Shown here one piece after another: positions 28,495-37,582 of a stretch of 64,000 nucleotides of DNA (position 1 is its first letter; the number at the start of each line of letters is the position of its first letter). The notes under the pieces were generated by a model, which saw only the letters and a program-made list of their open reading frames with translations, had not been told where the DNA came from and ran no database searches. Source of the stretch: Pandoraea eparura (GTDB taxonomy: Bacteria; Pseudomonadota; Gammaproteobacteria; Burkholderiales; Burkholderiaceae); assembly GCF_902459725.1 (NCBI RefSeq), contig NZ_CABPSH010000004.1, positions 1-64,000 of the forward strand, in the 5' to 3' direction. The translations under genes and the position numbers were made by a program.

Positions 28495-29916
28495 ATGTCG
28501 GTAAAGCCGGTCGTGCGGAGTCGCCTCCTGTTGGCTGCGTGCCTGAGTGTCGGGATGTCGGCAGGGGCGCACGCGCAGTCCTTGTTCTCGGATACCAATC
28601 CACCGTGTTTCACTGAACGCAACGCCGTGTCCTACGGGTTGTGGGAACGCGGTCTCGCGCCTCAGTATTTTGTACCGCCTCCACCACCGCCGTCACCGCC
28701 GGTGGTCACGGATCCCGACGCGGCCACGGATCCCATTGCCCTGTTCGCCGGAGACGACCCGGCGGCGGTCGCCGCCGCCGTCGCTCGTGACGCTGCCAGG
28801 CGGGCCGCGCAGTCCACGGCAAATGATGCGGTCGCTGCCGGGGACGCGGCGCCCGAGGCGTCGCAGACCGCATCGGACGCGCAAGCGTCCAGTGAGGCTT
28901 CGTCGCCAGTTGCCGGCAACACGAACACTACGACCACCGCGAACACTACGGATGCCATGGACCCCATGGCGAGCGCACCGTCGGCACAAGTGCCCGCGCC
29001 ATTGCCACCATCGCCACCATCGCCGCCACTGCCGGCAGCCGACTTTGCGGTGGCGCCGGAGTTGAGTGCCGACGGCACAGCCATTTCCGCCGTCGATCTG
29101 GATGCTGCAGCATCGGCGGCATCGGCCGCGAGCAGCGAGCCGCCGCCGGCCCCGGACGTTGCGCCGCCCAATGCCTTCCTCGCGCGCGCCTCGTGTCTGC
29201 GCGGACTGCCGCGCCACGAGAGTCGCGCGGATCGCAACATCCGCATGTTGATGCGCGGAGGGCTCGTCGTGCAAGACGAGACGTTGCCGTTCATCGCCAC
29301 GCGCAGCCGCACGCCCGGCGAGGGCGCCGTGGGACTTCAGGTGATCAACGAGCGGCCCTACCAGTTCAACGTCGGCATGAACAACAGCGGCATGACCACC
29401 TCGGGCAAGATGCAGGGCACTGCGAACCTGTTGATGAGCAACCCGCTCGGCATGTACGGCAAATTCAATACGACGCTGAGCCAGGATTTTCAGAATGCGC
29501 GTCGCGATGCGACGAACCGCGATCTGTCGGCCAATTACTCGGTGCCGATCGATGCCGACTGGACGGTCGGGATCACAGGCAGGAGCAACGCGGCGACGGA
29601 CCAAATCGACGCGGGTACTACGCAGACGCAGACGTTGCAATGGCGTGTGCGTCGCGCGTTCGACTTTACGGCGAACGGTTCGACGGGTCTGGAATTGCGC
29701 TACAACCGCAGTCGCACGGAAGACCCGAACGCGCTGCACACCTACGACAGCTATGCCGAGGTGGGGCTGAGCCATACGCACTATATTGGAGCGTCGAAGC
29801 TCGATCTGTCGCTGATGCAGCGGCTGAACGCGCCGTGGATGCCTTCCTCGAGCGGCCTGCCGGGCTGGTCGTACCGCTTTCAGTCGATCGACGCGAAGCT
29901 CACCGTACCGTTCTGA
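28495..29916 (+). CDS. TpsB/FhaC-like outer-membrane protein with long Ala/Pro/Ser linker
   Basis: 473 residues from ATG 28495. Residues 1-27 are a signal peptide ending AHA. Residues ~55-235 are low-complexity Ala/Pro/Ser/Thr with polyproline runs. From ~255 onward the sequence resembles the transport barrel of two-partner secretion proteins: VINERPYQFNVGMNNSGMTTSG and LLMSNPLGMYGKFNTTL follow the TpsB beta-barrel pattern, and the chain ends KLTVPF with terminal Phe, as expected for BAM-assembled barrels. The POTRA domains are not recognisable and the barrel is short (~210 residues). No TpsA partner is adjacent. Outer-membrane location is likely; a secretion role is uncertain. Confidence 0.7.
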   Translation: MSVKPVVRSRLLLAACLSVGMSAGAHAQSLFSDTNPPCFTERNAVSYGLWERGLAPQYFVPPPPPPSPPVVTDPDAATDPIALFAGDDPAAVAAAVARDAARRAAQSTANDAVAAGDAAPEASQTASDAQASSEASSPVAGNTNTTTTANTTDAMDPMASAPSAQVPAPLPPSPPSPPLPAADFAVAPELSADGTAISAVDLDAAASAASAASSEPPPAPDVAPPNAFLARASCLRGLPRHESRADRNIRMLMRGGLVVQDETLPFIATRSRTPGEGAVGLQVINERPYQFNVGMNNSGMTTSGKMQGTANLLMSNPLGMYGKFNTTLSQDFQNARRDATNRDLSANYSVPIDADWTVGITGRSNAATDQIDAGTTQTQTLQWRVRRAFDFTANGSTGLELRYNRSRTEDPNALHTYDSYAEVGLSHTHYIGASKLDLSLMQRLNAPWMPSSSGLPGWSYRFQSIDAKLTVPF

Positions 29917-29957
29917 CGACATCCATGACGGTATCGAGCGATGCCGTTCGCACGGGC

Positions 29958-29983
29958 AAAAAAAACCCGCCGGGTCGGCGGGT
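29958..29983 (-). terminator. Orphan minus-strand terminator after the TpsB-like gene
   Basis: ACCCGCC (29965-29971) and GGCGGGT (29977-29983) form a 7-bp stem with loop GGGTC. On the minus strand it is followed by eight T. It could also act weakly on plus-strand read-through. Confidence 0.6.
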
Positions 29984-30060
29984 GAGGAAGCAGGCCTTCC
30001 ACGGGGAAGTGAAAGCCCGATCTCGCGAGGTGTTTGCGAGACCCGTGTAGTATCGTGACC
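29958..30060 (-). ncRNA. Candidate small RNA antisense to the gap after the TpsB-like gene
   Basis: On the minus strand, from about 30045 leftwards, three stems can be drawn: TCTCGC with GCGAGA (about 30018-30040), GGAAG with CTTCC (about 29986-30000), and the terminator at 29958-29983. The segment CACTTCCCCGTGG between the first two is single-stranded and C-rich, a pattern seen in regulatory RNAs that pair with ribosome sites. A possible -10 (GATACT) lies near 30050. There is no coding gene here on either strand. Confidence 0.35.
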
Positions 30061-30154
30061 CAAACGTCTGTTGGCTATGGGCCAAGTCCTAAAGTGCATG
30101 TCAGACGCTTTCCATTTCCGTTTCCTAACCTTTCCGACGTCCACAGGGCGATAG

Positions 30155-30649
30155 ATGACCGAACCGAACGACACCGCACCGGCCAATGCCGCCCAGATCG
30201 CTGACATGCAGACGTTGCGCGCCGCGCTGCTCGCCCAGCACAAGGTGCTGATCGCCAACGATCGTCTGCAATACGAAGCCGTCTTCGGGCCGGTGCCGAC
30301 CGGACGCTTCGTGCAGTTGCTCACCGAAGACGCCTGGTTTCGCTGGCTGGATCCGCTCTCGCGCCTGATCGTCGCCCTCGACGAGTGGCTGGAGCAGACG
30401 CCGCCGCAGGCGGACGCCGGTATCGCACTGGCCGACGAAGCCGCCAAGCTGTTTCGTCGCACCGATGTCGAGTTCGGCGAGCGTTATCGCCTGGCGTTAC
30501 AGCAAGCCCCGGATGCGGTGCTCGGGCAAGGCCAGGTCATGACGGCGCTGCGCGGCGCGCCGCAATCGCCGCCCGAGGCCTCCGGGAAATCCGATGCGCC
30601 GGTTGCGAAGGAGCCCGATGCGTCGGCAAACGACGGCAATGGCGCGTGA
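30155..30649 (+). CDS. Conserved hypothetical protein
   Basis: 164 residues, soluble, no signal peptide. The N-terminal ~120 residues are helical, with an aromatic centre (LLTEDAWFRWLDPLSRLIVALDEW split by acidic residues). The last ~35 residues are Pro/Ala/Lys-rich and disordered. Codon use matches its neighbours, and an in-frame protein with balanced composition supports a real gene. I do not recognise a characterised family. It stands alone between the TpsB-like gene and the DMT transporter. Confidence 0.65.
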   Translation: MTEPNDTAPANAAQIADMQTLRAALLAQHKVLIANDRLQYEAVFGPVPTGRFVQLLTEDAWFRWLDPLSRLIVALDEWLEQTPPQADAGIALADEAAKLFRRTDVEFGERYRLALQQAPDAVLGQGQVMTALRGAPQSPPEASGKSDAPVAKEPDASANDGNGA

Positions 30650-31068
30650 GCAGGGAGGGGGCAGACCGTCAAGCCGAAAATTTGTTCCGCGGCTGATCAT
30701 TTTTTGAGCAAGGCTCTTGACAGCGTGTGTTCGCGGGGCGTTCGGGAAGGTGAGGGCAGGTTATCCAGTGGGTTATCCACACAGGGTGTGGACAACTTTT
30801 GTGGGTACTGCCCGGTCGGCGCGTTGTCGGCACGTCATCGGCCGAGGCAAGCGCTCGCCGGGTTCACCGCGGAGAGCGCAGAACGAGGTGCGAGCGACGT
30901 GGCGCGGCGACGCGAGGCGATGATGGCGAAGCGGCCTGGCTCTGTAGGAATCCTTCACGTTGGCCCTATCTCGATGCAGTAGCCGCTGCCACAATGGCGC
31001 TTTGCGTGCTGTCGGACGCGGGCGCTATCGCTCGTCTGCCCGGCATCCGCCTGCTGCGACTCATCGAC
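30650..31068. other. 419-base gap containing an inverted pair of DnaA-box-like sequences
   Basis: The gap holds the DnaA-box-like pair at 30773-30795, a near-match TTATCCAGT just upstream, and the leader of the DMT gene. A reading frame in phase with the DMT gene spans part of it (ATG 30994) but is not membrane-like. No other gene is visible. Confidence 0.5.
30773..30795. promoter_or_regulatory. Inverted DnaA-box pair
   Basis: TTATCCACA (30773-30781, a perfect E. coli R-type DnaA box) faces TGTGGACAA (30787-30795) across 5 bases. Similar pairs occur at 55170-55204 and 55307-55341. It may bind DnaA or form a hairpin; no replication genes are near. Confidence 0.5.
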
Positions 31069-31917
31069 ATGACCACCACCCCCATAGTGCTGTTGGTGCT
31101 GCTTTCGGCCCTGATGCACGCCACCTGGAATGCCTTTCTCCACGCCAGTCCCGATCGCGTCTGGCAAGTCGGCATGATGGCGGTGCCGCAAGGGCTCGCC
31201 GCCGTGGCCGGCATCGTGTGGCTGCCCCTGCCACCGGTACAGGTCTGGCCGCTCATCCTCATCTCCGCCGGCGCACAGGTCGCGTATACGGCGGCGCTTA
31301 TCCGCGCCTATCGCGTCGGGGAGTTCGGGCAGATCTATCCCATTGCACGCGGCATTTCCCCGTTGCTGATCTCGGGCGCGGCGTTGCTTCTGGCGGGCGA
31401 GTGGCCGACGGCGATGGCGGCGTTGGGCATCGTGGGGATCTGCGCCGGCATTCTGACGCTCGCGTTGCGCGGGCGGCGCTTCTCGGGCGATAGCGTGCCT
31501 GCCGCATTGCTCACGGGCGTGTTCATTGCGGCGTATACGATTGTCGACGGCTTCGGTGTGCGATTGTCGAATGGCAACGGCTTCGGCTACCTCGCATGGG
31601 CCTACCTCTTCGCGAGTGTGCCGCTGGTGGGTGCCGTGGCGACATTGCGGGGCGGATGGCGCGGCATGTTCCTCGCCCCGCGCCGCCGCGTGGCCGAAGC
31701 GCTGGGGGCGGGCATTGTCGCGCAATGCGCCTATGGCATGGTGGTGTTTGCGCTGCAATATCTGCCGATGGGCGTCGTGTCGGCGCTGCGCGAGTCGAGC
31801 GCCATCATCGCGGTGCTGCTGGGCTGGCTGTTCATGCGGGAAAAACTCAATGCCCGCCGTCTCGTGGCGTGCGGCCTCGTCGTCGGCGGGGCGGTACTCA
31901 TCAAGCTGGGCGCTTAG
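31069..31917 (+). CDS. EamA/DMT superfamily transporter
   Basis: 282 residues from ATG 31069, where the first helix MTTTPIVLLVLLSALMHATWNAFLH begins; ATG 30994 would add 25 soluble residues. There are ten hydrophobic segments in two EamA halves, with AYRVGEFGQIYPIARGISPLLI in the first and ALQYLPMGVVSALRESSAIIAVLLGWLFMREKL at the end of the second. The latter is the typical last-two-helices signature. It probably exports or imports a small metabolite, substrate unknown. Its stop is 19 bases before the converging fdsD. Confidence 0.9.
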   Translation: MTTTPIVLLVLLSALMHATWNAFLHASPDRVWQVGMMAVPQGLAAVAGIVWLPLPPVQVWPLILISAGAQVAYTAALIRAYRVGEFGQIYPIARGISPLLISGAALLLAGEWPTAMAALGIVGICAGILTLALRGRRFSGDSVPAALLTGVFIAAYTIVDGFGVRLSNGNGFGYLAWAYLFASVPLVGAVATLRGGWRGMFLAPRRRVAEALGAGIVAQCAYGMVVFALQYLPMGVVSALRESSAIIAVLLGWLFMREKLNARRLVACGLVVGGAVLIKLGA

Positions 31918-31935
31918 GTGCGCGCTACGTTGCGC

Positions 31936-32169
31936 TCAGCCGCGCGGCCAGAGTTCGGCGCGATGCGCCGTGATCGCGGCCACGACGATTTCGCGCATCC
32001 CATGGCCGTCCGTGGATTCGAGATGTTCGAGAATCGTCATGCGCATGCGCGGTGCCCAGAAGCGTCGCAGGTGGCCTGCAATGTTGTCGAGCGCCTCGCT
32101 GCGGTCGGGCATCGTCTCGAAGAAGTCCCCGATCTGATTGGCCATCTTGACCAGATTGTCGGTGTCCAT
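31936..32169 (-). CDS. fdsD: Formate dehydrogenase delta subunit FdsD
   Basis: 77 residues from the ATG at 32169; an upstream extension is Arg/Pro-rich and unlikely. It begins MDTDNLVKMANQIGDFFETMPDR and has HLRRFWAPRMRMTILEHL, the conserved FdsD block. FdsD is a small accessory subunit of NAD+-dependent Mo formate dehydrogenase, needed for a stable active complex. It follows fdsA after a 208-base gap in which other betaproteobacteria keep fdsC; here no such gene is seen. Confidence 0.93.
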   Translation of the reverse strand: MDTDNLVKMANQIGDFFETMPDRSEALDNIAGHLRRFWAPRMRMTILEHLESTDGHGMREIVVAAITAHRAELWPRG

Positions 32170-32377
32170 GATCTGTTGTGTCCCCTGAAATCGTTCTCTG
32201 TACGTTGACTGCCGTAGGTTGCGTGGCCAATCTCGCGTCCGCCGCACCGTCTGATGGCAATCGACGGCGAGGCTCGCCGGCGTCCCCGGCGATGGACGCG
32301 GATTGTCCGTCGCAGCGCGCCGCCTCGAAGGTTCTCGATGAGGCGGTGCGCGTTGCTTGCTCTCTTTTCCTACCGAC

Positions 32378-35242
32378 TTAGCTCGCGTTGGCCTCGGTGG
32401 CACCACGAGCGTGTTCGAGGAAGGCCTCCTGTTGGCGATTGAAGTCCGAGTACTGACGCTGCCATTCCGAGGGCTGGGCCACCGGCGTGACCTGTACCGC
32501 CGTCACCTTGTACTCGGGGCAGTTGGTCGCCCAGTCGGAGTTGTCCGTGGTGATGACGTTGGCGCCCGACTCCGGGAAGTGGAACGTCGTGTACACCACG
32601 CCGGGTTGCATGCGATCGCTCACGACGGCACGCAGCACGGTCTCGCCCGCACGACTCTGAATGCCGACCCAGTCGCCGTCCTTCACGCCGCGCTCTTCGG
32701 CATCGTGCGGATGGATCTCGAGCCGATCCTCGTCATGCCAGTGGACGTTGTCCGTGCGGCGCGTCTGCGCACCGACGTTGTACTGCGACAGAATCCGCCC
32801 GGTGGTCAGGATGAGCGGGAAGCGGCGCGTGACCTTTTCGTCCGTCGGCACGTACTGCGTGATGAGGAACTTGCCCTTGCCGCGCACGAATTCGTCGATG
32901 TGCATGACGGGCGTGCCGTCCGGTGCGGCCTCGTTGCACGGCCATTGCACGCTGCCCATCCGGTCGAGTTTCTCGTAGCTCACCCCCGTGAACGTCGGCG
33001 TGAGGCGTGCGATCTCGTCCATGATTTCCGACGGGTGCGAGTAGTTCATCTCGTAGCCCAGTCGCTTGGCCAGTTGGATCGTGACTTCCCAGTCGGCATA
33101 ACCGGCGCGCGGCGGCATCACCTGACGCACGCGCGAGATACGACGCTCGGCGTTGGTGAACGTGCCGTCTTTCTCCAGGAATGACGACCCCGGCAGCAGC
33201 ACGTGTGCATACTTCGCCGTTTCGTTCAGGAAGATGTCCTGCACGACGATGCACTCCATCTGTTCGAGCGCGTGGGTCACGTGCTGCGTGTTCGGGTCGG
33301 ACTGCACGATGTCCTCCCCCTGGCAGTACAGGCCCATGAAGGTGCCTGCGATCGCCGCGTCGAACATGTTTGGAATACGCAGGCCCGGCTCGGACTGGAT
33401 CTCGACGCCCCATTCGGCTTCGAACAGCGCACGCGCGCTCGAATCCGACACGTGACGATAGCCCGGCAGCTCGTGCGGGAACGCGCCCATGTCGCACGAA
33501 CCTTGCACGTTGTTCTGGCCGCGCAGCGGGTTCACGCCCACGCCTTCACGGCCGATGTTGCCGGTGGCCATCGCGAGGTTGGCGATACCGATCACGGTCG
33601 TGGAGCCTTGCGCATGCTCGGTCACGCCCAGACCGTAGTAGATCGCTGCGTTGCCGCCCTTGGCATACAGACGCGCGGCACCGCGCACGAGATGCGCCGG
33701 CACGCCGGTGTGCACTTCGGTCGCTTCGGGCGAGTTCTCGGCACGGGCGGTGAAGTCGCGCCACTGCTGGAACGCGCGGTCCTCGCAGCGCTCGGCGATG
33801 AACGCGTCGGCCATCAGGCCTTCGGTCACGATGACGTGCGCGAGCGCGTTGATCATCGCCACGTTCGAGCCCGGACGCAGTTGCAGGTGATAGTCAGCCT
33901 TGATGTGCGGGCTGTTGACCAGGTCGATGCGGCGCGGGTCGATCACGATCAGCTTGGCGCCTTCGCGCAGTCGCCGCTTCATGCGCGAGCCGAACACCGG
34001 GTGGCCGTCGGTCGGGTTCGCGCCCATCACGAGAATCACGTCGGAGTGCTCAACCGACTTGAACGTCTGCGTGCCGGCCGATTCGCCGAGCGTCGCCTTC
34101 AGGCCGTAGCCGGTCGGCGAGTGGCACACGCGCGCGCAGGTGTCGACGTTGTTGTTGCCGAACGCGGCGCGCACGAGCTTCTGGACCAGATAGTCTTCTT
34201 CGTTCGTGCAGCGTGAAGACACCAGACCGCCGATCGAGTCGCGCCCGTATTTGGCCTGAATGCGCTTGAACTCTGACGCCGCGTAGTCGAGCGCCTCGTC
34301 CCACGACACGTCCTGCCATGGATCGGTGATCTTCTTGCGAATCTTGGGCGTGAGAATGCGGTCCTTGTGCGTGGCGTAGCCCCAGGCAAAGCGGCCCTTC
34401 ACGCAGGCGTGGCCTTCGTTGGCCTGACCGTCCTTGTGCGGCACCATGCGCACGACTTCGTTACCCTTCATCTCCGCCTTGAACGAGCAACCCACGCCGC
34501 AATAGGCGCAGGTGGTGATCTTGGCGTGTTCGGCCTGGCCGAGATGGATGACCGACTTTTCCTGCAGCGTCGCCGTCGGGCAGGCCGCCACGCAGGCGCC
34601 GCACGACACGCACTCGGAGTCCATGAACGACTGGTCCTGCCCGGCCGAGACGCGCGCCTCGAAGCCGCGGCCCGAGATCGTCAGCGCGAACGTGCCCTGC
34701 GTTTCCTCGCAGGCACGCACGCAGCGGTTGCAGACGATGCATTTCGAGGCGTCGTAGGTGAAGTAGGGGTTCGACTCGTCTTTCTGGCTGTCGAAGTGAT
34801 TGTCGCCGTCGAAGCCGTAACGCACTTCGCGCAGGCCCGTCACGCCGGCCATGTCCTGCAGTTCGCAGTCGCCATTGGCCGCGCAGGTCAGGCAGTCGAG
34901 CGGGTGATCGGAGATGTACAGCTCCATCACGCCCTTGCGCAGCTCCTGGAGCTTCGGCGATTGCGTGCGCACCTTCATGCCGGGTTCGACGGGCGTGGTG
35001 CATGACGCGGGGTAGCCGCGACGGCCTTCGATCTCGACGAGACACAGACGGCACGAGCCGAACGGCTCGAGCGAGTCGGTGGCGCACAGCTTGGGCACGT
35101 TCACGCCGCCTTCCGAGGCCGCGCGCATGATCGACGTGCCGGCGGGCACGGTGACCAGTTCGCCGTCGATCTCCAGCGTGACTTCCTGCGTCGATTCACG
35201 GCGCGGGGTGCCGTAATCCTTCTCAAACATCGGGTCCATCAT
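32378..35242 (-). CDS. fdsA: NAD-dependent formate dehydrogenase alpha (catalytic) subunit FdsA
   Basis: 954 residues. From the N-terminus: a [2Fe-2S] domain (Cys53, 64, 67, 81), a His-ligated [4Fe-4S] segment HPLDCLTCAANGDC (113-126), two ferredoxin clusters (Cys168/171/174/178 and Cys211/214/217/221), the Mo-domain cluster (Cys245/248/252, Cys280), then the Mo-bis-MGD domain. RVCHSPTGYG places the Mo-ligating Cys at 373 with the conserved His next to it. The C-terminal half is the molydopterin dinucleotide-binding domain. It oxidises formate to CO2 in the cytoplasm. The start at 35242 follows GGAGATC, 13 bases after fdsB. Confidence 0.97.
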   Translation of the reverse strand: MMDPMFEKDYGTPRRESTQEVTLEIDGELVTVPAGTSIMRAASEGGVNVPKLCATDSLEPFGSCRLCLVEIEGRRGYPASCTTPVEPGMKVRTQSPKLQELRKGVMELYISDHPLDCLTCAANGDCELQDMAGVTGLREVRYGFDGDNHFDSQKDESNPYFTYDASKCIVCNRCVRACEETQGTFALTISGRGFEARVSAGQDQSFMDSECVSCGACVAACPTATLQEKSVIHLGQAEHAKITTCAYCGVGCSFKAEMKGNEVVRMVPHKDGQANEGHACVKGRFAWGYATHKDRILTPKIRKKITDPWQDVSWDEALDYAASEFKRIQAKYGRDSIGGLVSSRCTNEEDYLVQKLVRAAFGNNNVDTCARVCHSPTGYGLKATLGESAGTQTFKSVEHSDVILVMGANPTDGHPVFGSRMKRRLREGAKLIVIDPRRIDLVNSPHIKADYHLQLRPGSNVAMINALAHVIVTEGLMADAFIAERCEDRAFQQWRDFTARAENSPEATEVHTGVPAHLVRGAARLYAKGGNAAIYYGLGVTEHAQGSTTVIGIANLAMATGNIGREGVGVNPLRGQNNVQGSCDMGAFPHELPGYRHVSDSSARALFEAEWGVEIQSEPGLRIPNMFDAAIAGTFMGLYCQGEDIVQSDPNTQHVTHALEQMECIVVQDIFLNETAKYAHVLLPGSSFLEKDGTFTNAERRISRVRQVMPPRAGYADWEVTIQLAKRLGYEMNYSHPSEIMDEIARLTPTFTGVSYEKLDRMGSVQWPCNEAAPDGTPVMHIDEFVRGKGKFLITQYVPTDEKVTRRFPLILTTGRILSQYNVGAQTRRTDNVHWHDEDRLEIHPHDAEERGVKDGDWVGIQSRAGETVLRAVVSDRMQPGVVYTTFHFPESGANVITTDNSDWATNCPEYKVTAVQVTPVAQPSEWQRQYSDFNRQQEAFLEHARGATEANAS

Positions 35243-35255
35243 GGTGGGCGATCTC

Positions 35256-36857
35256 CTAGGCGGCCTTGGTCGGCAGATTCGACGGTTCGGCCGCGCCGAA
35301 GTCTTCGGGGAAATGGTTCAGCGCAGACAGCACGGGGTAGGGCGTCATGCCGCCCATCGCGCACAGCGAGCCGGCGAGCATGGTGTCGCACAAATCGCGC
35401 AGCAGCTTGATCTGTTTGGGACGGTCGCGTCCGTCGATGATCTTGTCCATCACTTCGACGCCGCGCGTCGATCCGATGCGACACGGCGTGCACTTGCCGC
35501 ACGACTCGATGGTGCAGAACTCCATCGCATAGCGCGCGAGCTTGGCCAGGTCGACCGTGTCGTCATGCGCCACGATGCCGCCGTGGCCGAGCACGGCCCA
35601 CAGTGCGGCGAACGCTTCGTAGTCGAGCGGGGTGTCCCATTGCGATTCGGGTAGATAGGAACCGAGCGGGCCACCGACCTGCACCGCGCGCAGCGGGCGG
35701 CCGGTGATGGCGCCACCGCCGAACTCGTACAGGATGTCGCGCAGCGTCACGCCGAAAGCCTTCTCGATGAGGCCGCCGTACTTGATGTTGCCCGCGAGCT
35801 GGATGGGCAGCGTGCCGCGCGAGCGACCCATGCCGAAATTTTTGTAGAACTCGGCACCGCGATCCATGATGATCGGCACCGAGGCCAACGAGATCACATT
35901 GTTGATGACCGTGGGCAAGCCGAAGAGACCCTCGATGGCGGGCAGCGGCGGCTTCGCGCGTACGACGCCGCGCTTGCCTTCGAGACTTTCCAGCAACGCG
36001 GTTTCCTCGCCGCAGACGTAAGCCCCGGCCGCCTTGCGCACTTCGAGATGGAAAGTCTTGCCGGTGCCGAGGATGTTCTCGCCCAGGTAACCCGCCTGAC
36101 CGGCGTTGGCGATGGCTTCGTTGAGCACATCGATGGAATGCGGATACTCGCTGCGCACATAGATATAGCCGCGCGTGGCGCCCACGGCGATACCGGCAAT
36201 CGTCATGCCCTCGACGAGCACGAGCGGATCGCCTTCCATGAGCATGCGGTCGGCGAACGTGCCCGAGTCGCCTTCGTCGGCATTGCAGACGATGTATTTC
36301 TGGGCGGCGGGCGTGTTGAGCACCGTCTTCCACTTGATGCCGGTCGGGAACGCCGCACCGCCGCGACCGCGCAGGCCCGACTCGGTGACTTGCGCGACGA
36401 TCGCCGCGCCATCCAGCGCGAGCGCGTTGCGCAGGCCGCGAAAGCCGTCGTGCGCAACGTAGTCGTCAACGCACACGGGATCGGTGATGCCCACGCGGGC
36501 GAACGTCAACCGTTCCTGCTTCTTGAAATAGGGGATCTCTTCGGTCAGTCCGAGCGCGAGCGGATGATCGCCGCCGGCCGTGACGTTGGCATCGAACAGG
36601 CCCGGGACGTCGTCGACGTCGACCGGACCATAGGCGACACGCCCCGCGGGGGTCACGACTTCGAGTAATGGTTCGAGCCACAGCATGCCGCGCGTGCCGT
36701 TGCGTACCAGTTCGACGTCGATCCCGCGCTGGGCGGCTTGCGCCACGATGGCGTCGGCGACGTCGTCGGCACCGAGTGCGAGCGCAGCGGAGTCACGCGG
36801 CAGATAAAGCCTGACCTTGCCGGCGGCTGACTTGGCGGAAGTGGCGGATTGGCTCAT
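35256..36857 (-). CDS. fdsB: NAD-dependent formate dehydrogenase beta subunit FdsB (NuoF-like)
   Basis: 533 residues from the ATG at 36857 after AAGGA, overlapping the fdsG stop by four bases. Residues ~1-110 are a thioredoxin-like region. The NuoF-type domain follows, with the FMN/NADH-binding GLRGRGGAAFPTGIKWK, CNADEGDSGTFADR, GAYVCGEETALLESLEG and the [4Fe-4S] motif ESCGKCTPCRIGS near the C-terminus. It takes electrons from FdsA through FeS clusters to FMN and reduces NAD+. It is the diaphorase half of the soluble FdsABG complex. Confidence 0.96.
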   Translation of the reverse strand: MSQSATSAKSAAGKVRLYLPRDSAALALGADDVADAIVAQAAQRGIDVELVRNGTRGMLWLEPLLEVVTPAGRVAYGPVDVDDVPGLFDANVTAGGDHPLALGLTEEIPYFKKQERLTFARVGITDPVCVDDYVAHDGFRGLRNALALDGAAIVAQVTESGLRGRGGAAFPTGIKWKTVLNTPAAQKYIVCNADEGDSGTFADRMLMEGDPLVLVEGMTIAGIAVGATRGYIYVRSEYPHSIDVLNEAIANAGQAGYLGENILGTGKTFHLEVRKAAGAYVCGEETALLESLEGKRGVVRAKPPLPAIEGLFGLPTVINNVISLASVPIIMDRGAEFYKNFGMGRSRGTLPIQLAGNIKYGGLIEKAFGVTLRDILYEFGGGAITGRPLRAVQVGGPLGSYLPESQWDTPLDYEAFAALWAVLGHGGIVAHDDTVDLAKLARYAMEFCTIESCGKCTPCRIGSTRGVEVMDKIIDGRDRPKQIKLLRDLCDTMLAGSLCAMGGMTPYPVLSALNHFPEDFGAAEPSNLPTKAA

Positions 36858-37321
36858 GCGGCATCCTTGGCGCGGGCGACCAGGCGGTCGAATTTCTCGG
36901 GGGTGACGCGCGCGTGCAGCTTGTCGTCGATCATGATCGCGGGGGAAGTCGCGCACTGGCCCAGGCAATACACCGGTTCGAGCGCAACATCGCCGTGATG
37001 GCTGTGCATCGCGCAGCCCAGCGCGCGTTCGGCATGCGCGACGAGTGCGTCGGCGCCCATGCTCTGACACGCCTCGGCGCGACAGATCTGTACGACGTGG
37101 CGCGGCGGCGGGCTGGTGCGGAAGTGGTGGTAGAACGTGATCACGCCATGCACTTCGGCGCGAGACAGGTTGAGGGCGTTGGCGATGACGGGCACGGCGT
37201 CCGGGGGGACATAGCCGAAAGCGTCCTGAACGTCATGGAGGATCGGCAGAAGCGGGCCTTCCTGAGTTGCATGAGCGTCCAGAATCGCGTGCACCGTGGC
37301 GATGGAAAAAACCTCGCGCAT
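36854..37321 (-). CDS. fdsG: NAD-dependent formate dehydrogenase gamma subunit FdsG (NuoE-like)
   Basis: 155 residues from the ATG at 37321, preceded by AGGAG on its strand. It is a NuoE-type thioredoxin-fold [2Fe-2S] protein: Cys in HVVQICRAEACQS and Cys in VYCLGQCATSPA give the four ligands. GVITFYHHFRTSPPPRH is also diagnostic. It is the first gene of fdsG-B-A-D, so its upstream region holds the operon promoter. A GntR-type operator candidate lies about 265 bases upstream. Confidence 0.96.
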   Translation of the reverse strand: MREVFSIATVHAILDAHATQEGPLLPILHDVQDAFGYVPPDAVPVIANALNLSRAEVHGVITFYHHFRTSPPPRHVVQICRAEACQSMGADALVAHAERALGCAMHSHHGDVALEPVYCLGQCATSPAIMIDDKLHARVTPEKFDRLVARAKDAA

Positions 37322-37582
37322 GGCTGTTGTCTCCTGTTTGGCACCCCGGCGGGAACGGGGCACCTGAGGGTGTGAGTTATCTGTTCTTGTCTTGCCCTGG
37401 GGCGAGAGGCCCAATGGTCACATCCGACGACGCTGCTCGGGTCTAGCGATCAGCGCGGCGCCGGACGAGCGTGCGGCACATAGCCCCCACCATATGCCGC
37501 ACGGGCTCGGCCTCTCGCCCGTGGCTTACTTCGTCAACCTTCTCTATATAGCGGTACTGCGATACATCGGCATGTGAAACAC

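Noticed and set aside
28693-30462. 589-codon minus-strand frame opposite the TpsB-like gene
   Set aside because: Arg/Ser-rich shadow of a low-complexity gene; no start signal or domain.
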